This document shows, piece by piece, positions 35,216-45,410 of a stretch of 64,000 nt of DNA. This DNA is from Phocoena phocoena (lineage: Eukaryota; Chordata; Mammalia; Artiodactyla; Phocoenidae): assembly GCF_963924675.1 (NCBI RefSeq), contig NC_089232.1:33802842-33866841 (forward strand), in the 5' to 3' direction. The notes under the pieces are model-generated. The model ran no database searches, was not told the origin of the DNA, and was given only the letters and a program-made list of their open reading frames with translations. A program made the position numbers and the translations under genes. Numbering within the stretch: position 1 is the first letter of the stretch; each line of letters begins with the position of its first letter.

Positions 35216-36252
35216 TTCCTGCTCAGTCCACTTGGTTTAAGTAGAAATGGACTTAGAACTTCAACTCAAGGTGGTAGATTTGCGACCCAGGCCCAGCCAA
35301 TTAGAAAGATTCTCTTTGTGTCTATGGGATCATGAGCTACATAAATGATACAGGCTCAGGGCTACCAGAGGTCATCATGGAGCCACACGGAGAAAACCTG
35401 TCTGAGACTGAAACGAAGCAGATGCAAACAGAGCTCAGAGTTGGAGACAAAGTTCTAAGACCTCAACTGCTCTGCCTACAGTCTCCTTCACCTCTTGGAC
35501 TATTCATTTAGGTCAGTCAGTAAATCCTCCCTTTCAACTTAAGCCAATGCAAAGGGAAGGGTAAACAACAACACATAAGGAGTCCGTTCAGATAAACCAC
35601 ATTATACATTGGGTACTTCATGGTCTATGTTTTTCACACAACAAACAAGGTCATCTGTCTTTTCATATCCTGTACTATGGTCATTCATAATTTATGACAT
35701 TGTTTGGAACAAGAAGTTGACAAGTATAGGGTTCTATTAAAGCAAAGGGTTGCTCCATCCCGGTGCCAATTTCTATTATAATTGGCCCAAGGGACCAGTC
35801 CGGACAAGGAGGACAGACCAGAGGTAACTGGACTTAATCCCCAAGCAATAGGGAGCCAAAATAAGTGTTTGAGCAAAGGAGTGACAATTACAGATTTGCT
35901 TTCCAAGAAGCTAAAACTGGCAGCTGTGTAAAAAGGGAAGACAGTGGGGAGAGATTTGTAGAAGGCATAGCTTTTAGGCCAAGTAGAGAGTAGCTGAGGC
36001 AGTGCAAGCAAAAGGGGAAAAGAGAGAGTGAGTTTGGGGAAAGTTTCTGAGGCTGATGGGCAGGACTCAGTGATTGAATACATGGGTGTAGGAATGGAGG
36101 TGTCAGAATTCTAGTAAAGATACAGGTAGACAGTGATGATGTTACTGATCTTGAGGAGGAAAAGAAGCATTATTGAACAGGTAGAAGGAAGAAGAGGTGT
36201 TAGTTTTCCACGGTAATTTCAGCTTTGGTTGTAGTTTTACTGTTCCAAGCAC
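35216..36252. other. Mixed ancient repeat debris, unresolved
   Basis: Segments near 35290-35520 ('gcccagccaattagaaagat') and 35790-36000 ('ggagccaaaataagtgtttg', 'aaaggagtgacaattacag') resemble old mammalian repeats that I cannot classify by eye. The antisense frame at 35685-36083 falls in this debris. Confidence 0.35.
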
Positions 36253-36335
36253 ATTATACAATTATTATACATATTAATTATTATATTATTGATTATTATA
36301 TTTTAATTATATAATATATAATAATTATATGCTTA
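36253..36335. repeat. AT-rich, palindromic low-complexity tract
   Basis: Almost pure A/T with repeated 'attatt' and 'aattat' units, which could form cruciform-like hairpins. Confidence 0.8.
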
Positions 36336-36339
36336 TTAA

Positions 36340-36475
36340 TTGACTTAATCAACCCCAAAAGTCTGTGACATAGATACTATTATAGTATTTGAGAGCGCTG
36401 AGATACTGAGATGTTAAATAACTTTTCCAAGCTCATACAACGAGAAAGTGTGAGAGCCGGGATTTGAACGTGGGC
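36340..36475 (+). mobile_element. MIR SINE relic
   Basis: 'actattatagtatttgaga', 'gagatgttaaataacttttc', 'caagctcatacaacgagaaa' and 'gagccgggatttgaacgtgg' follow the MIR core and tail. Confidence 0.78.
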
Positions 36476-36654
36476 TATATGGCTTTATTATACATGGGTC
36501 ACATATCTGTGCTCTGTTTTGTGGATGTGCATATGTGTATGTCTTTGTGTTTTGTTGTTGTTTGGTTGTGTTATTTAGTGACTTTCCAAATAGCTTGCAA
36601 ACCTTTTGATGGCAGTGCCAAGACCTTATGCTTATTTGAATTTTTCTTGGAAGT

Positions 36655-36716
36655 TAGTAATAATAGCTCATGCTTACTAAGCACTGACTAGGTTCCCAGC
36701 TCTTGCTAAGTACGTG
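36655..36716 (+). mobile_element. MIR SINE, left part (split by a MITE)
   Basis: 'agtaataatagctcatgctt' and 'ctaagcactgactaggttcc' begin a MIR that is interrupted at 'tacgtg' by a TA-flanked insertion and resumes at 36961. Confidence 0.75.
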
Positions 36717-36960
36717 TACTGTTGGTTCTTGAACAACGAGGGGGTTGGGGGGGCCGACACTTTGCATTGTTGAAAATACTCATATAACTTATACTGGGCC
36801 CTCTGTGTATACCTGGTTCCTTGGCATCCAAGGTTCTGCCACATCCGTGGAATCAACCAACCACAGGTCATGTAGGACTGTAGTATTTACTATTGAAAAA
36901 AAAAATCCACAAATAACTGGACCCTTGCAGTTAACCTGTGTTGTTCAAGCATCCACTGTA
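36717..36960. mobile_element. Tigger-like MITE with terminal inverted repeats
   Basis: A non-autonomous DNA transposon of about 244 bp. The left end is TA followed by 'ctgttggttcttgaacaac'. The right end 'gttgttcaagcatccactg' is followed by TA and is its imperfect inverted repeat. A TA target duplication and the 'cttgaacaac' terminus are typical of the mariner/Tigger group. No transposase is present, and the frame at 36745-37014 is a shadow. Confidence 0.82.
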
Positions 36961-37130
36961 TTTCATTTATTCAGTCAACTCAATGACATGGATGAGGTTA
37001 TTATTATTTTTTAATTTACAGATGGGGAATTTGAAGCTTGAGGAGATTAAATAACTTGCTTAAGGTCACACAGTAGGTGCAGCAGCTAGGGTTTCAACGC
37101 ACACGGACACTAACCTCTAGACGATATTCG
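36961..37130 (+). mobile_element. MIR SINE, right part
   Basis: Continues the MIR: 'ttatttttaatttacagatg', 'aagcttgaggagattaaata', 'aaggtcacacagtaggtgca' and 'acactaacctctagacgat'. Confidence 0.82.
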
Positions 37131-38540
37131 TTCACATACACTTGCTTCTATGAGTAAGTTCAATAAATAGAGGACTTACTGATTGTCCGTAATCATGCAT
37201 GAGACTGCAGGGGTGGAAATTCACTGTCTTCATGCAGTCCTGCTTGCTGGTCATGTCCTATTTCCTGTCTATTTTCCACCTGATGGAGAACCTCTAAGCA
37301 GGGCTATCGTCAGGTGTTAGATTCAAAATTATATGGGGATCTCAATTATCCAAACGAATCAGAGCTCAGAAGTGTTCAGTTTGACTAATAAAGGTTGAAG
37401 ATTTATAAAAAAAAAAAAAAGGGAACAATGAGTGAAATTTTCAATTTCAGCATTTCAGAGCATACAAGGTAAAGGAAATTGGCTTCAGGGAGTCGTTTGA
37501 ATAATGGGACAGTTCAAATAAAGGTTGTTCAGATTACTGAGTTTGCACCGTACTTAATCTACCATACAGAGTGCAGCCCTCCAGAGCATCTGCTTCGGCA
37601 CTAGGCAACTCTCTCAAGATTCAGCTCAGCCATGCTCCCCTCTCCAGCTCGTCATCAGCCCTTGGAAAGTCTTGGATTTTTTAAAACTCACTTTTCAGTG
37701 AGGAAATTCCTTGAGCTGTTATTATTATTTTTGTAACATGTTAAATTGTACAATAGCCAAAAATAAATTCCTTCCAGCTGATCTCCTTCTCTAGGTTGGG
37801 ACCATATTGTCACCTTCTTTCAACAGCAGTCCTAGGAACGGTAACAGCAAGACGAATGGAAAGTTTGGCTTCCAAGTCCTCTCTCAAAGCCTTAGTATCC
37901 CATTGGGTATTTTGCCTGGAGCACAGTCCAGACATTTGACCTGACCCAGGTCTATCAAGGGAGATTCATCAGGAGGAGAGAGGCGAAAGAAGTGCTCTGG
38001 CTTTCCTGCTGAGGAAATCTAGGATTTGATTTATTCCTGTCCTGTGAATGCCCCACCTCCAGGGAATGTCATATACCACACTCAGGGCAGCAGAAGAGGG
38101 AGTTTGATCAGTCCTCACTTGAAGAACCATGTTGATTATTCAGACACTCTTCTAGTAGAAGATCATTTGTCAGGATGACATGTCTGATTGTCCTGTGAAT
38201 GCTCCAACTGCAGGATCTGAATAGTCCCCCCATCAACCATCACCCAAATAAAATGGAATGGCTGAAAGCTAGGAGAAGAAGAACAAACCCTGAAAAAAAG
38301 GGAAGGGAGAAAGGAAAACAACTCAAGGAGGAGACAGAGGATGGCAGGTGAGCAGGGAAGGTCCAAAGAAAAGGGAATTGTTCTTTGTTCATCCCAGCAA
38401 TATTGGCTACTTGGGGCTTCTTAGGTCACAGGACCAACCCACATACACTGAGGAGCAGAAGGGGCCAGTTGAAGTGGACCCATTTTCATTCCTTCATCTC
38501 TACCCTGCTTATTGTAGATTCTATGGCTTAGAAGACATGA
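37131..38540. other. Unassigned sequence
   Basis: No gene or named repeat. A14 occurs near 37408-37421 without a visible retrocopy body. Confidence 0.45.
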
Positions 38541-38724
38541 AGAAAGGAAGGGAAGGGAAGGGAAGGGAAGAGAAGGAAGGGAGAGAAGGGAAGGGAAGGG
38601 AAGGGGAGGGGAGGGGAGGGGAGGGGAGGGGAGGGGAGGGGAGGGAAGGGGAGGGAAGGGGAGGGAAGGGGAGGGAAGGGGAGGGAAGGGGAGGGAAAGG
38701 AAAGAAAAGAAAAGAAAAGGAAAG
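38541..38724. repeat. Polypurine minisatellite-like tract (GGGAA/GGGGA units)
   Basis: About 184 bp of nearly pure purine on the plus strand, built of 5-bp ggaag/gggga and 10-bp gggaaggga-type units. The open frames 38348-38734 (+) and 38421-38756/38521-38787 (-) owe their length to this repeat and are not genes. Confidence 0.95.
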
Positions 38725-39619
38725 AATGATTTGACCCTGGAGTTTGCTCTGCACACAGATAAAATGCATTTTTCTTTCCCCTTTCATTTAGAGAGATTAT
38801 TCAACATTGTTCTAAGATATTCAAAGCCTTTAAAGAAAAAATGTAATTCAAAATCTTCTCCTGATTGTTTACGTTACTAGAGGTGGGATTTTGAGCAGAG
38901 ACTGCTCTCGAATTCAGGAAACATGTCGATAGCCCTTTTCGTTGGGAAGGACTGTGCAGGAGTAGAAACTGGAGAATAGTCTCTGAAGAGCACAGGAGAA
39001 AGAGGGCGGGGCACTTGGGCCTTGAAGAAGTGTGAAAAGATGGATAGAAGGTTGAGCAGCCTCACCTGGGCAGTGTGTCAGCCAGCCGGTTCCTAAGAGA
39101 AACGGCCAGCCATGGAAAAAGAGTTGATTAACTTCAGGAATAGTGATGTTTATTGTTGCCCCACGTGCCACAAAACAAGCTCCCTTTGTTATCCTCATCC
39201 CCTTATTGACAATGTGTTTCTTACAATGGACCGTGTCAGTGACAGTGAGAGGAGTTAGTGGGTATGACGTGCTCACTGCTGGGATGGGACAAGAAAGAGA
39301 ATTGTGGCTTCCACAGAGCACACCTGCTTTGAGGTTAGCAAGGTGCCAGCAGCGTCACTTTGAGGGAAAGCAGTAGTCCTGCATTTCCAGGGGGTACCCA
39401 GCAGTCAGATTCACTGAAACCCAAGGTAACCGGGCTGGGACCATTGGGAGGCAGTGAGAACGGAGTGGCAGGACCTGTGTGAACTGACTCTATGAGGAGG
39501 GGCAAGATAAACTCCCCTTTCCCTAAACACAAAGGCAGATGGAAGGATGGAATAGGGGAGCAGTAGGCTAGATCCTGCTAATATGTGGCTTTGGACAAAG
39601 CAGATGGCAGATAATTGAG
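38725..39619. other. Unassigned sequence
   Basis: No recognisable gene or repeat. The antisense frame at 38914-39321 (135 codons) overlaps plus-strand frames and shows no domain. Confidence 0.4.
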
Positions 39620-40470
39620 TTATAATTCATCCAATAAGTGTTTATTGAGCACCTGTTACATGACGGGCACTGTGCCAGGTGCTGGGATATAAAATCTAAT
39701 TACACCGACAGTATCCTCAAGAAGTGTACATCTAGAAAAAAGACATGCACATGGGTTGACAGTTACCCAACAGTGAGATGAATAGGATGATAACTGGAAC
39801 ACTGATAACAGCCATCACTTCTCTGCTGTTTACTCTGTACCTGGCATTGAGCCAAGTGCTTTTCATGTTCTACAACATTTACCCTTCCCAAGGACTCAAT
39901 GTGGAAAATCTTAGTCGACCCATCTTACTGATGAGGACATTGAGACTTAGATAATCTTTTTTCCATCCAAGTCCATAATGCTTATATATTTCCTAATTGG
40001 GGTGTGAAACCTCAGGTCTAATCCCAGAGCTTGTCCTCTTCCTAGGGTACTGTCTGGGGGATGGGCAGAGACACCAGTCAGTCCTTAAGGCTTTACAGCA
40101 AGAGATGAGATAATATTGGATTTGATATTAGAATATAAGTAATAGCTTCATAAAAGATGTTGGGGGTGGGAGTGGTGGAAGTGTGAGTATGCAAGCTGCA
40201 AGAAGGAGAGACACGTGTTGCTTCATGGAGATGTGGAGCACCGTACTATGCTGACAGCACTTAGGTTTGGTTACAGTACAAGGATGAAGGTGGGTGTGGG
40301 GTGGGAGAGGAAGAGGGGAACCATGGTACGTGGACCTAGACAGGTTGGTGGGTTCTAATCATGGAGGGCATGGTACGCCAAGTCAAGGAGTGTGAATACA
40401 AAGGTTTGAAATCCATGGACATGTCTTAAGGAGTAGGATGATCTCATCCGACTTTGAAGGCAGGGGTCAC
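39620..40470. repeat. Ancient interspersed repeat, class unresolved
   Basis: 'taagtgtttattgagcacct', 'gacgggcactgtgccaggtg', 'gaggaagaggggaaccatgg' and 'gtgtgaatacaaaggtttga' form a familiar old mammalian repeat sequence, also partly seen near 16.9-17.6 kb. A MIR interrupts or overlaps it at about 39.8-39.96 kb. Confidence 0.5.
39800..39960 (+). mobile_element. MIR SINE relic
   Basis: 'gagccaagtgcttttcatgt', 'cccatcttactgatgaggac' and 'attgagacttagataatc' match the MIR core. Confidence 0.7.
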
Positions 40471-40869
40471 ATGGGGATGGGAGTGTGTGGGGAGGAAGAG
40501 TGAGGGAGTCTAGTTGGGAAAGTGGTGCTCCTATTGGTTTGACCCACTTCGTCACACCCAAGAAATGAGATAGAAGGCAATTTAAGAGAAAGTAAGAAAA
40601 TAGACCAAGAGGACATTTACAGGAAGTGATTCACAGAGAGCCCCACAATCTGTATGTGCCTCCATGCCTTCCTTTACCACTTCCAAGACCAGACAACCAA
40701 GGTCCTAGGAAATGATAAAGTTGCGCATCATCCTTGAAGCACACCCTGTGATCTGGCTTACTTCCTAGCATACCTCCTAGCTGTTCCAACAAACCCAATC
40801 TGGATGCCAGGGAGGGAAAATGGACCCAGGCAGCTGCAGTGCAGATGCTCTGGAGTCAAAATTCCTGCC

Positions 40870-41185
40870 TTTACAAAAACTGAAGTACAGTTGCTGTACA
40901 ATATTATATAAGTTACAGGTATATAATAGAGTGATTCACAATTTTTAAAGGTTATCCTCCATTTATAGTTATTATAAAATATCTGCTATATTCCTTGTGC
41001 TATACAATATATCCCTGTAGCTTAATTTACACTTGATAGTTTATACCTCTTAATCCCTTATGCCTATAACGCTCCTTCTTCCCTCCCCACTGGTAACTAC
41101 TAGTTTTCCCTTTATATCGTCTGCTTCTTTTTTGTTATAATCACTACCTTGTTGTATTTTTTAGATTACACATAAACGTCTTGCA
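40870..41185 (-). mobile_element. L1 3' UTR relic
   Basis: Reverse complement of an L1 3' UTR: 'aaaaactgaagtacagttgc', 'ttacaggtatataatagagt', 'cttgtgctatacaatatatc' and 'ttccctccccactggtaac'. Confidence 0.82.
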
Positions 41186-41400
41186 TTTAAATCCTATCTC
41201 TAGTTCTCACTATCTGTGTGCTCCTGGACAGTTTTTTTTAATCCCCTCTACTTCAGTTTTCTTACCTATAAAATGGAGTTTAAATAATAATAAAAATAGC
41301 ACCCACTTCATAAGATGGGTGAGAATTTTATGAAACAGTACATACAAAACACATAGACTACTGCCTGGTGGACGGAAAATGTTAGCAATTATTTTCCAGA
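41186..41400 (-). mobile_element. MIR SINE relic
   Basis: 'gcatttaaatcctatctcta', 'tatctgtgtgctcctggaca', 'cagttttcttacctataaaa' and 'agcacccacttcataagat' follow reversed MIR. Confidence 0.78.
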
Positions 41401-43694
41401 TAACCACAGGCCTGATTTCTGGGGGGTTCTCCTTTTCTTGCCAAGCAGGAAAGTGGCTGTCTGAGTCCAAAGCCAAGGCCTTCTGGCTTGAGGAAACATT
41501 TTCCAAGAGTTCTTTAGGCCCTCCAGCTCTATTGCGGGGGCCTCTGCATCCTTCCTGTAGAACAGGAAGCTGTCCCTCGGCCCCAGTAGGCCCCAGTGCA
41601 CTCACTATTCAGGATGACTTCTCGCTCCCGATGAATCCCAGGCTCCTGGACAAATTTCACAGAGCCTCCTTTTTCCATGAAGCTTAACAGTCAGGCTAAA
41701 CACAAGCTCATTCTGATTTTTTTTAAAGGGAAGGCAGATGGAAGCCTGTATTCTAGATGTGTCTTGGGCCATGAGAAGTTGTTTTATGGGCCAGGAAATT
41801 CCTGTTGGCTTTCTATGCTACTAAACATAGTTCAAGAGGACCTCTGATCTGAAGCATCCTAGTTTGTGATCTAACTTACTCAACAGCTCAGGGTTTGCCC
41901 TCATCCACCATTCAGAAAGTCCTGAATGGAATGGGTCAAACAAAAAGATGGGTTTGAAACCTTGGATGGGGGACTTTGTACAGCCATAGAGTCTCCAGGC
42001 TAAGGCAAGGAATGTAGAGATTTGGAATTGGAATCCCCGAGTATGATTAAAGGGATGCTTGGAGTCCATCAGGCCTACTGTGTCTTTGCACCAAGTACCA
42101 GTCTTCTCAGGGATATGTCCAATCTGAAGCCATTGCAAGGACATCCTCATCCTTGAGGGTCTAGGTCTACCCCAAACCTCCTCCAACTCAATTTTACATC
42201 CCTGAGATCTCCAACACCACTATGAGCTCTTATTTCACTAGAAGATTTTGACACAGGCAACTCAGCTCTCTACCTATTTCCCTAAGACTTAGGCTTCTAT
42301 CCAAAATCATTGACATGATTTGTCATTTACAAATAGTTAATGATGCTTGAATTAACAAAAGTCACTGATCCACAGAAGCTAATTCAGCTGAGAAGATAAG
42401 CTTCACTCTACAGCCAGGAGTAGCTGAGTCAAAATTAGAAGCTAAGCCCACACGCACTTGAGCATGCACTTGAAATGCTATCACTTCCATTATCTCTGCT
42501 TCTACCTTATATATACTTCAGGCAGCAGAACCAGAGGGGAGAAGCTCTGAAACACGTTGGCAGAGGCCACGCGAACAGAGACACCTCTGCCCAAATTGTT
42601 AGCGCCAACACACGACAGCCGGAGCTAAACCGAACTTGGATAGGCAGCAGACAGATGCCTGTTCTCATCAATGTCTGACTAAGTTCCAGAACTCCCAGGG
42701 GATATTCATTGTTCCAAAGTGACTCTATTTCCCAGTAGGAGGGACCAGCACCCCACTGTAATACCCCAGCTGCCCAGCGCAGTCCATTCAAGTCTGAGTG
42801 TTCATCAGATCCATGTGCCCTGAATTTCACCAGTCACTTTTAACATCTGCTTCCAGAACATGAATTAGCCTAGAAGCCCTAAAGATCACTGCTTATAACT
42901 ATCTCTAACTTCAGTGACACCGTCACCTCCCATAGTCACAGCCCCATTCATGTGGGAAGGACACCTTATTAGTGGTTCTTCTTATGCTTGGTGTTGCTGT
43001 TCCATCTCGTCAACTGCCATCATGCTGCTTATTAACAAGTTTATCTCTAAGGCTCCCCAGCACTAGACCTCTAACTATAGTTCTGTGTCACATTCCAGCT
43101 CTGAAAAATACTTTCAAATTCTGCATGGCCATATCTACCCCTGTACTGCCTGCCACGCCCAGGAAAAGTGCTATAGGAATGAGCACATCAATAAGCCTTA
43201 GACAAGAACTTCCATTTCTGAATACCCGAGAGTCAGAACCTGTCCATCCATACAGACGCGGCAGACTCCCTATACAGATTGCTATAATCTATTCAAAGCA
43301 CTCTGCTTCACAGCTCTTCCTCTATTTTCACTGTTTCTCTGAAATCCCAAGTCCACTGCCATTTCAGCATGTGGACCATAATTAGTAAAACCGTAAGCCT
43401 CTCAAGAGGACCTACTGGATAGTATTCTTTATGCAAGAGAAGAGCCTAAGCATATGACAGCTAACCTGAGACACTTTGAAATGACATCCAGGGGAGTACA
43501 TTTCTATACATCACCAAACTCTACTGAGAACGAAAATATGGACCCCCAAATAAGCAAACAACCCAAAAAACCAGAATTCATCTGTAGCTGCCAGTCTGTA
43601 GCCCCTAATTTAACCAAACTGCTTCATTTTACAAATTAGCATAAAAAGTTATGGAACTTCCCTAAAGTATTCTAAATGATAATTAACATGGACT
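41401..43694. other. Largely unique sequence
   Basis: No repeat family recognised for about 2.3 kb. Open frames up to about 137 codons (42972-43385) are leucine/serine-rich, lack domains and have no exon-like context, so none is called. Confidence 0.4.
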
Positions 43695-44194
43695 TTTTTC
43701 TCCAGCTCTATTGAGGTATAATTGACAAATAAAAATTGTACATATTTAAGGTATATAATGTAATGTTTGATATACATAAACATTGTGAAATGCTTACTAC
43801 AACCACGCTAACTGACATATCTACAACCTCACAGCCATCATTCTTTTTAGTGAGAACAGTTAAGACCTACTCTCTTAGCAAATTTCAAGAGTACCTACGG
43901 TACTAACTACAGTCACCAGGCTGTACATTAGATCTCCAGAACTTATTCATCCTGCATACCTAAAACTTTGTACCCTTTGACCAACATTTGTCCCGCCCCT
44001 AAGGCCCTGGTAGCCAACATTCCACTCTCTGCTTCTATGAGTTTGATTTTTTTTTAGATTCTACACAGAAGTGAGATCATGCAGTATTTGTCTTTCTGTG
44101 TCTGGCTCATTTCACTTAGCTTAATGTGTTCCAGATTCATTCATGTTATTGCAAATGACAGGACTTCCTTCTTTTTTAAGGCTAAAGAATATTC

Positions 44195-44229
<35 letters not shown>

Positions 44230-44383
44230 TCACAATTCTTTATACATCTATCTGCTGATGGATACCTAGATTGTTTCCATATCTTTGCTATTGTGACTAA
44301 TGCTGAAACAAACATGGAAATGCAGATGTCTCTTCAAGATACTTATTTTATTTCCTTTGTACCTATACCCAGAAGTGGGAAGG
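43695..44383 (-). mobile_element. L1 3' end and distal ORF2 (minus)
   Basis: Reverse complement of L1, beginning at the left with 'ttgaggtataattgacaaat' and running through 'tgtacattagatctccagaa', 'ggtagccaacattccactct' and 'ttcatgttattgcaaatgac' to 'acatctatctgctgatgg' of ORF2. A GT microsatellite has grown inside it, and a SINE is inserted next to its right end. Confidence 0.9.
44199..44228. repeat. (GT)n microsatellite
   Basis: Fifteen GT units within L1, at the place where many L1s have an AT/GT-rich patch. Confidence 0.95.
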
Positions 44384-44395
44384 ACATTGATTTTT

Positions 44396-44600
44396 TTTTT
44401 TTTTTTTGCGGTACGCGGGCCTCTCACTGTTGTGGCCTCTCCCGTTGCAGAGCACAGACTCCGGACACGCAGGCTCAGCGGCCATGGCTCACGGGCCTAG
44501 CCGCTCGGTGGCATGTGGGATCTTCCCGGACCGGGGCACGAACCCGCATCCCCTGCATCGGCAGGTGGACTCTCAACCACTGCGCCACTAGGGAAGCCCC
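44396..44600 (-). mobile_element. Cetacean GC-rich SINE
   Basis: Minus-orientation SINE with a T run at the left and the reversed head ending 'ctagggaagcccc'. The duplication is acattga plus a T-rich end at 44384-44395 and 44601-44612, with one mismatch. Confidence 0.92.
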
Positions 44601-44612
44601 ACATTGACTTTT

Positions 44613-45009
44613 AAAGTTATTTAAAAGCAGCCTATGAAATCTATGAAGTGTACAACTTAAAAATGACTACAGCAACTTATCATCATCATTACTGTTATTT
44701 GCTATTGTTTTTTATTATTGCTATAGTAGTTATTCTTTCAACCAATATGCTTTGAGGACCCAGGTTCTAGAAGGGCATCTCCCTTCATCTTGAGAAACTT
44801 AATGGCCTAACTGGAAAGACATGACACAGCAAACTCTCCGGAATCCACTGTGACAGGAATTTAATAAGAAACTACGAAAAATTCTGCATTCATATAGGGG
44901 AGTCAGAGGGAGGATTATATGATCTGTCCCTAGATGGTCACTAGATAGTTAAGGACATTCCAGGAAGAGACAATAACGGAAACAAAGATGCACAGACTGG
45001 AAAGAGGAA
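44613..45009. other. Unassigned, possible ancient repeat
   Basis: The stretch 'gttaaggacattccaggaag' to 'gatgcacagactgg' resembles the unresolved old repeat seen near 39.6 kb. Nothing else is recognised. Confidence 0.35.
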
Positions 45010-45410
45010 GGTATATGTTAGTTAGGGCATCGAGCTAAGTTGTCGTAATAAAGAGACAGAAATATAGTGACTCAAACAAGATAGCAGTGTATTTATTTCT
45101 CTGTCCAGATGTAGGTGGGCAGTCTGGAGCCAGCAGACAGCTCTGCTCCATGAGGTCAGCTGGGTTTCAGGTTCCTTCCTTCTTTGTTTGCCATTTGCCA
45201 ACAGTCGCCAGCACAAGGGTCATGTCCCAGCCCACAGGAAAGGAGGAAGAGAGATGGAACATAGTCATTTCCTCTTTGCGGGACATGACCTACAAGTTGT
45301 ACACATCGCTTCCACTCGCATCCCGCTGGCTGAACTTAAGAGCATGGAATTACAAGGAAATCTGGGAAATGTAGTTTCTAAGAGGGCCATGACAGCCAGC
45401 TGAAACTCAA
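45010..45410. repeat. Medium-copy ancient repeat, family not named
   Basis: 'gtgactcaaacaagatagca', 'tttatttctctgtccagatg', 'ggcagtctggagccagcaga' and 'aaatctgggaaatgtagttt' are phrases of a mammalian repeat I have seen but cannot assign to a class. The two open frames inside are therefore not genes. Confidence 0.45.

Noticed and set aside
38348..38734. Glu/Gly/Lys-rich frame on plus and Pro/Ser/Leu-rich frames on minus
   Set aside because: Produced by the polypurine tract.
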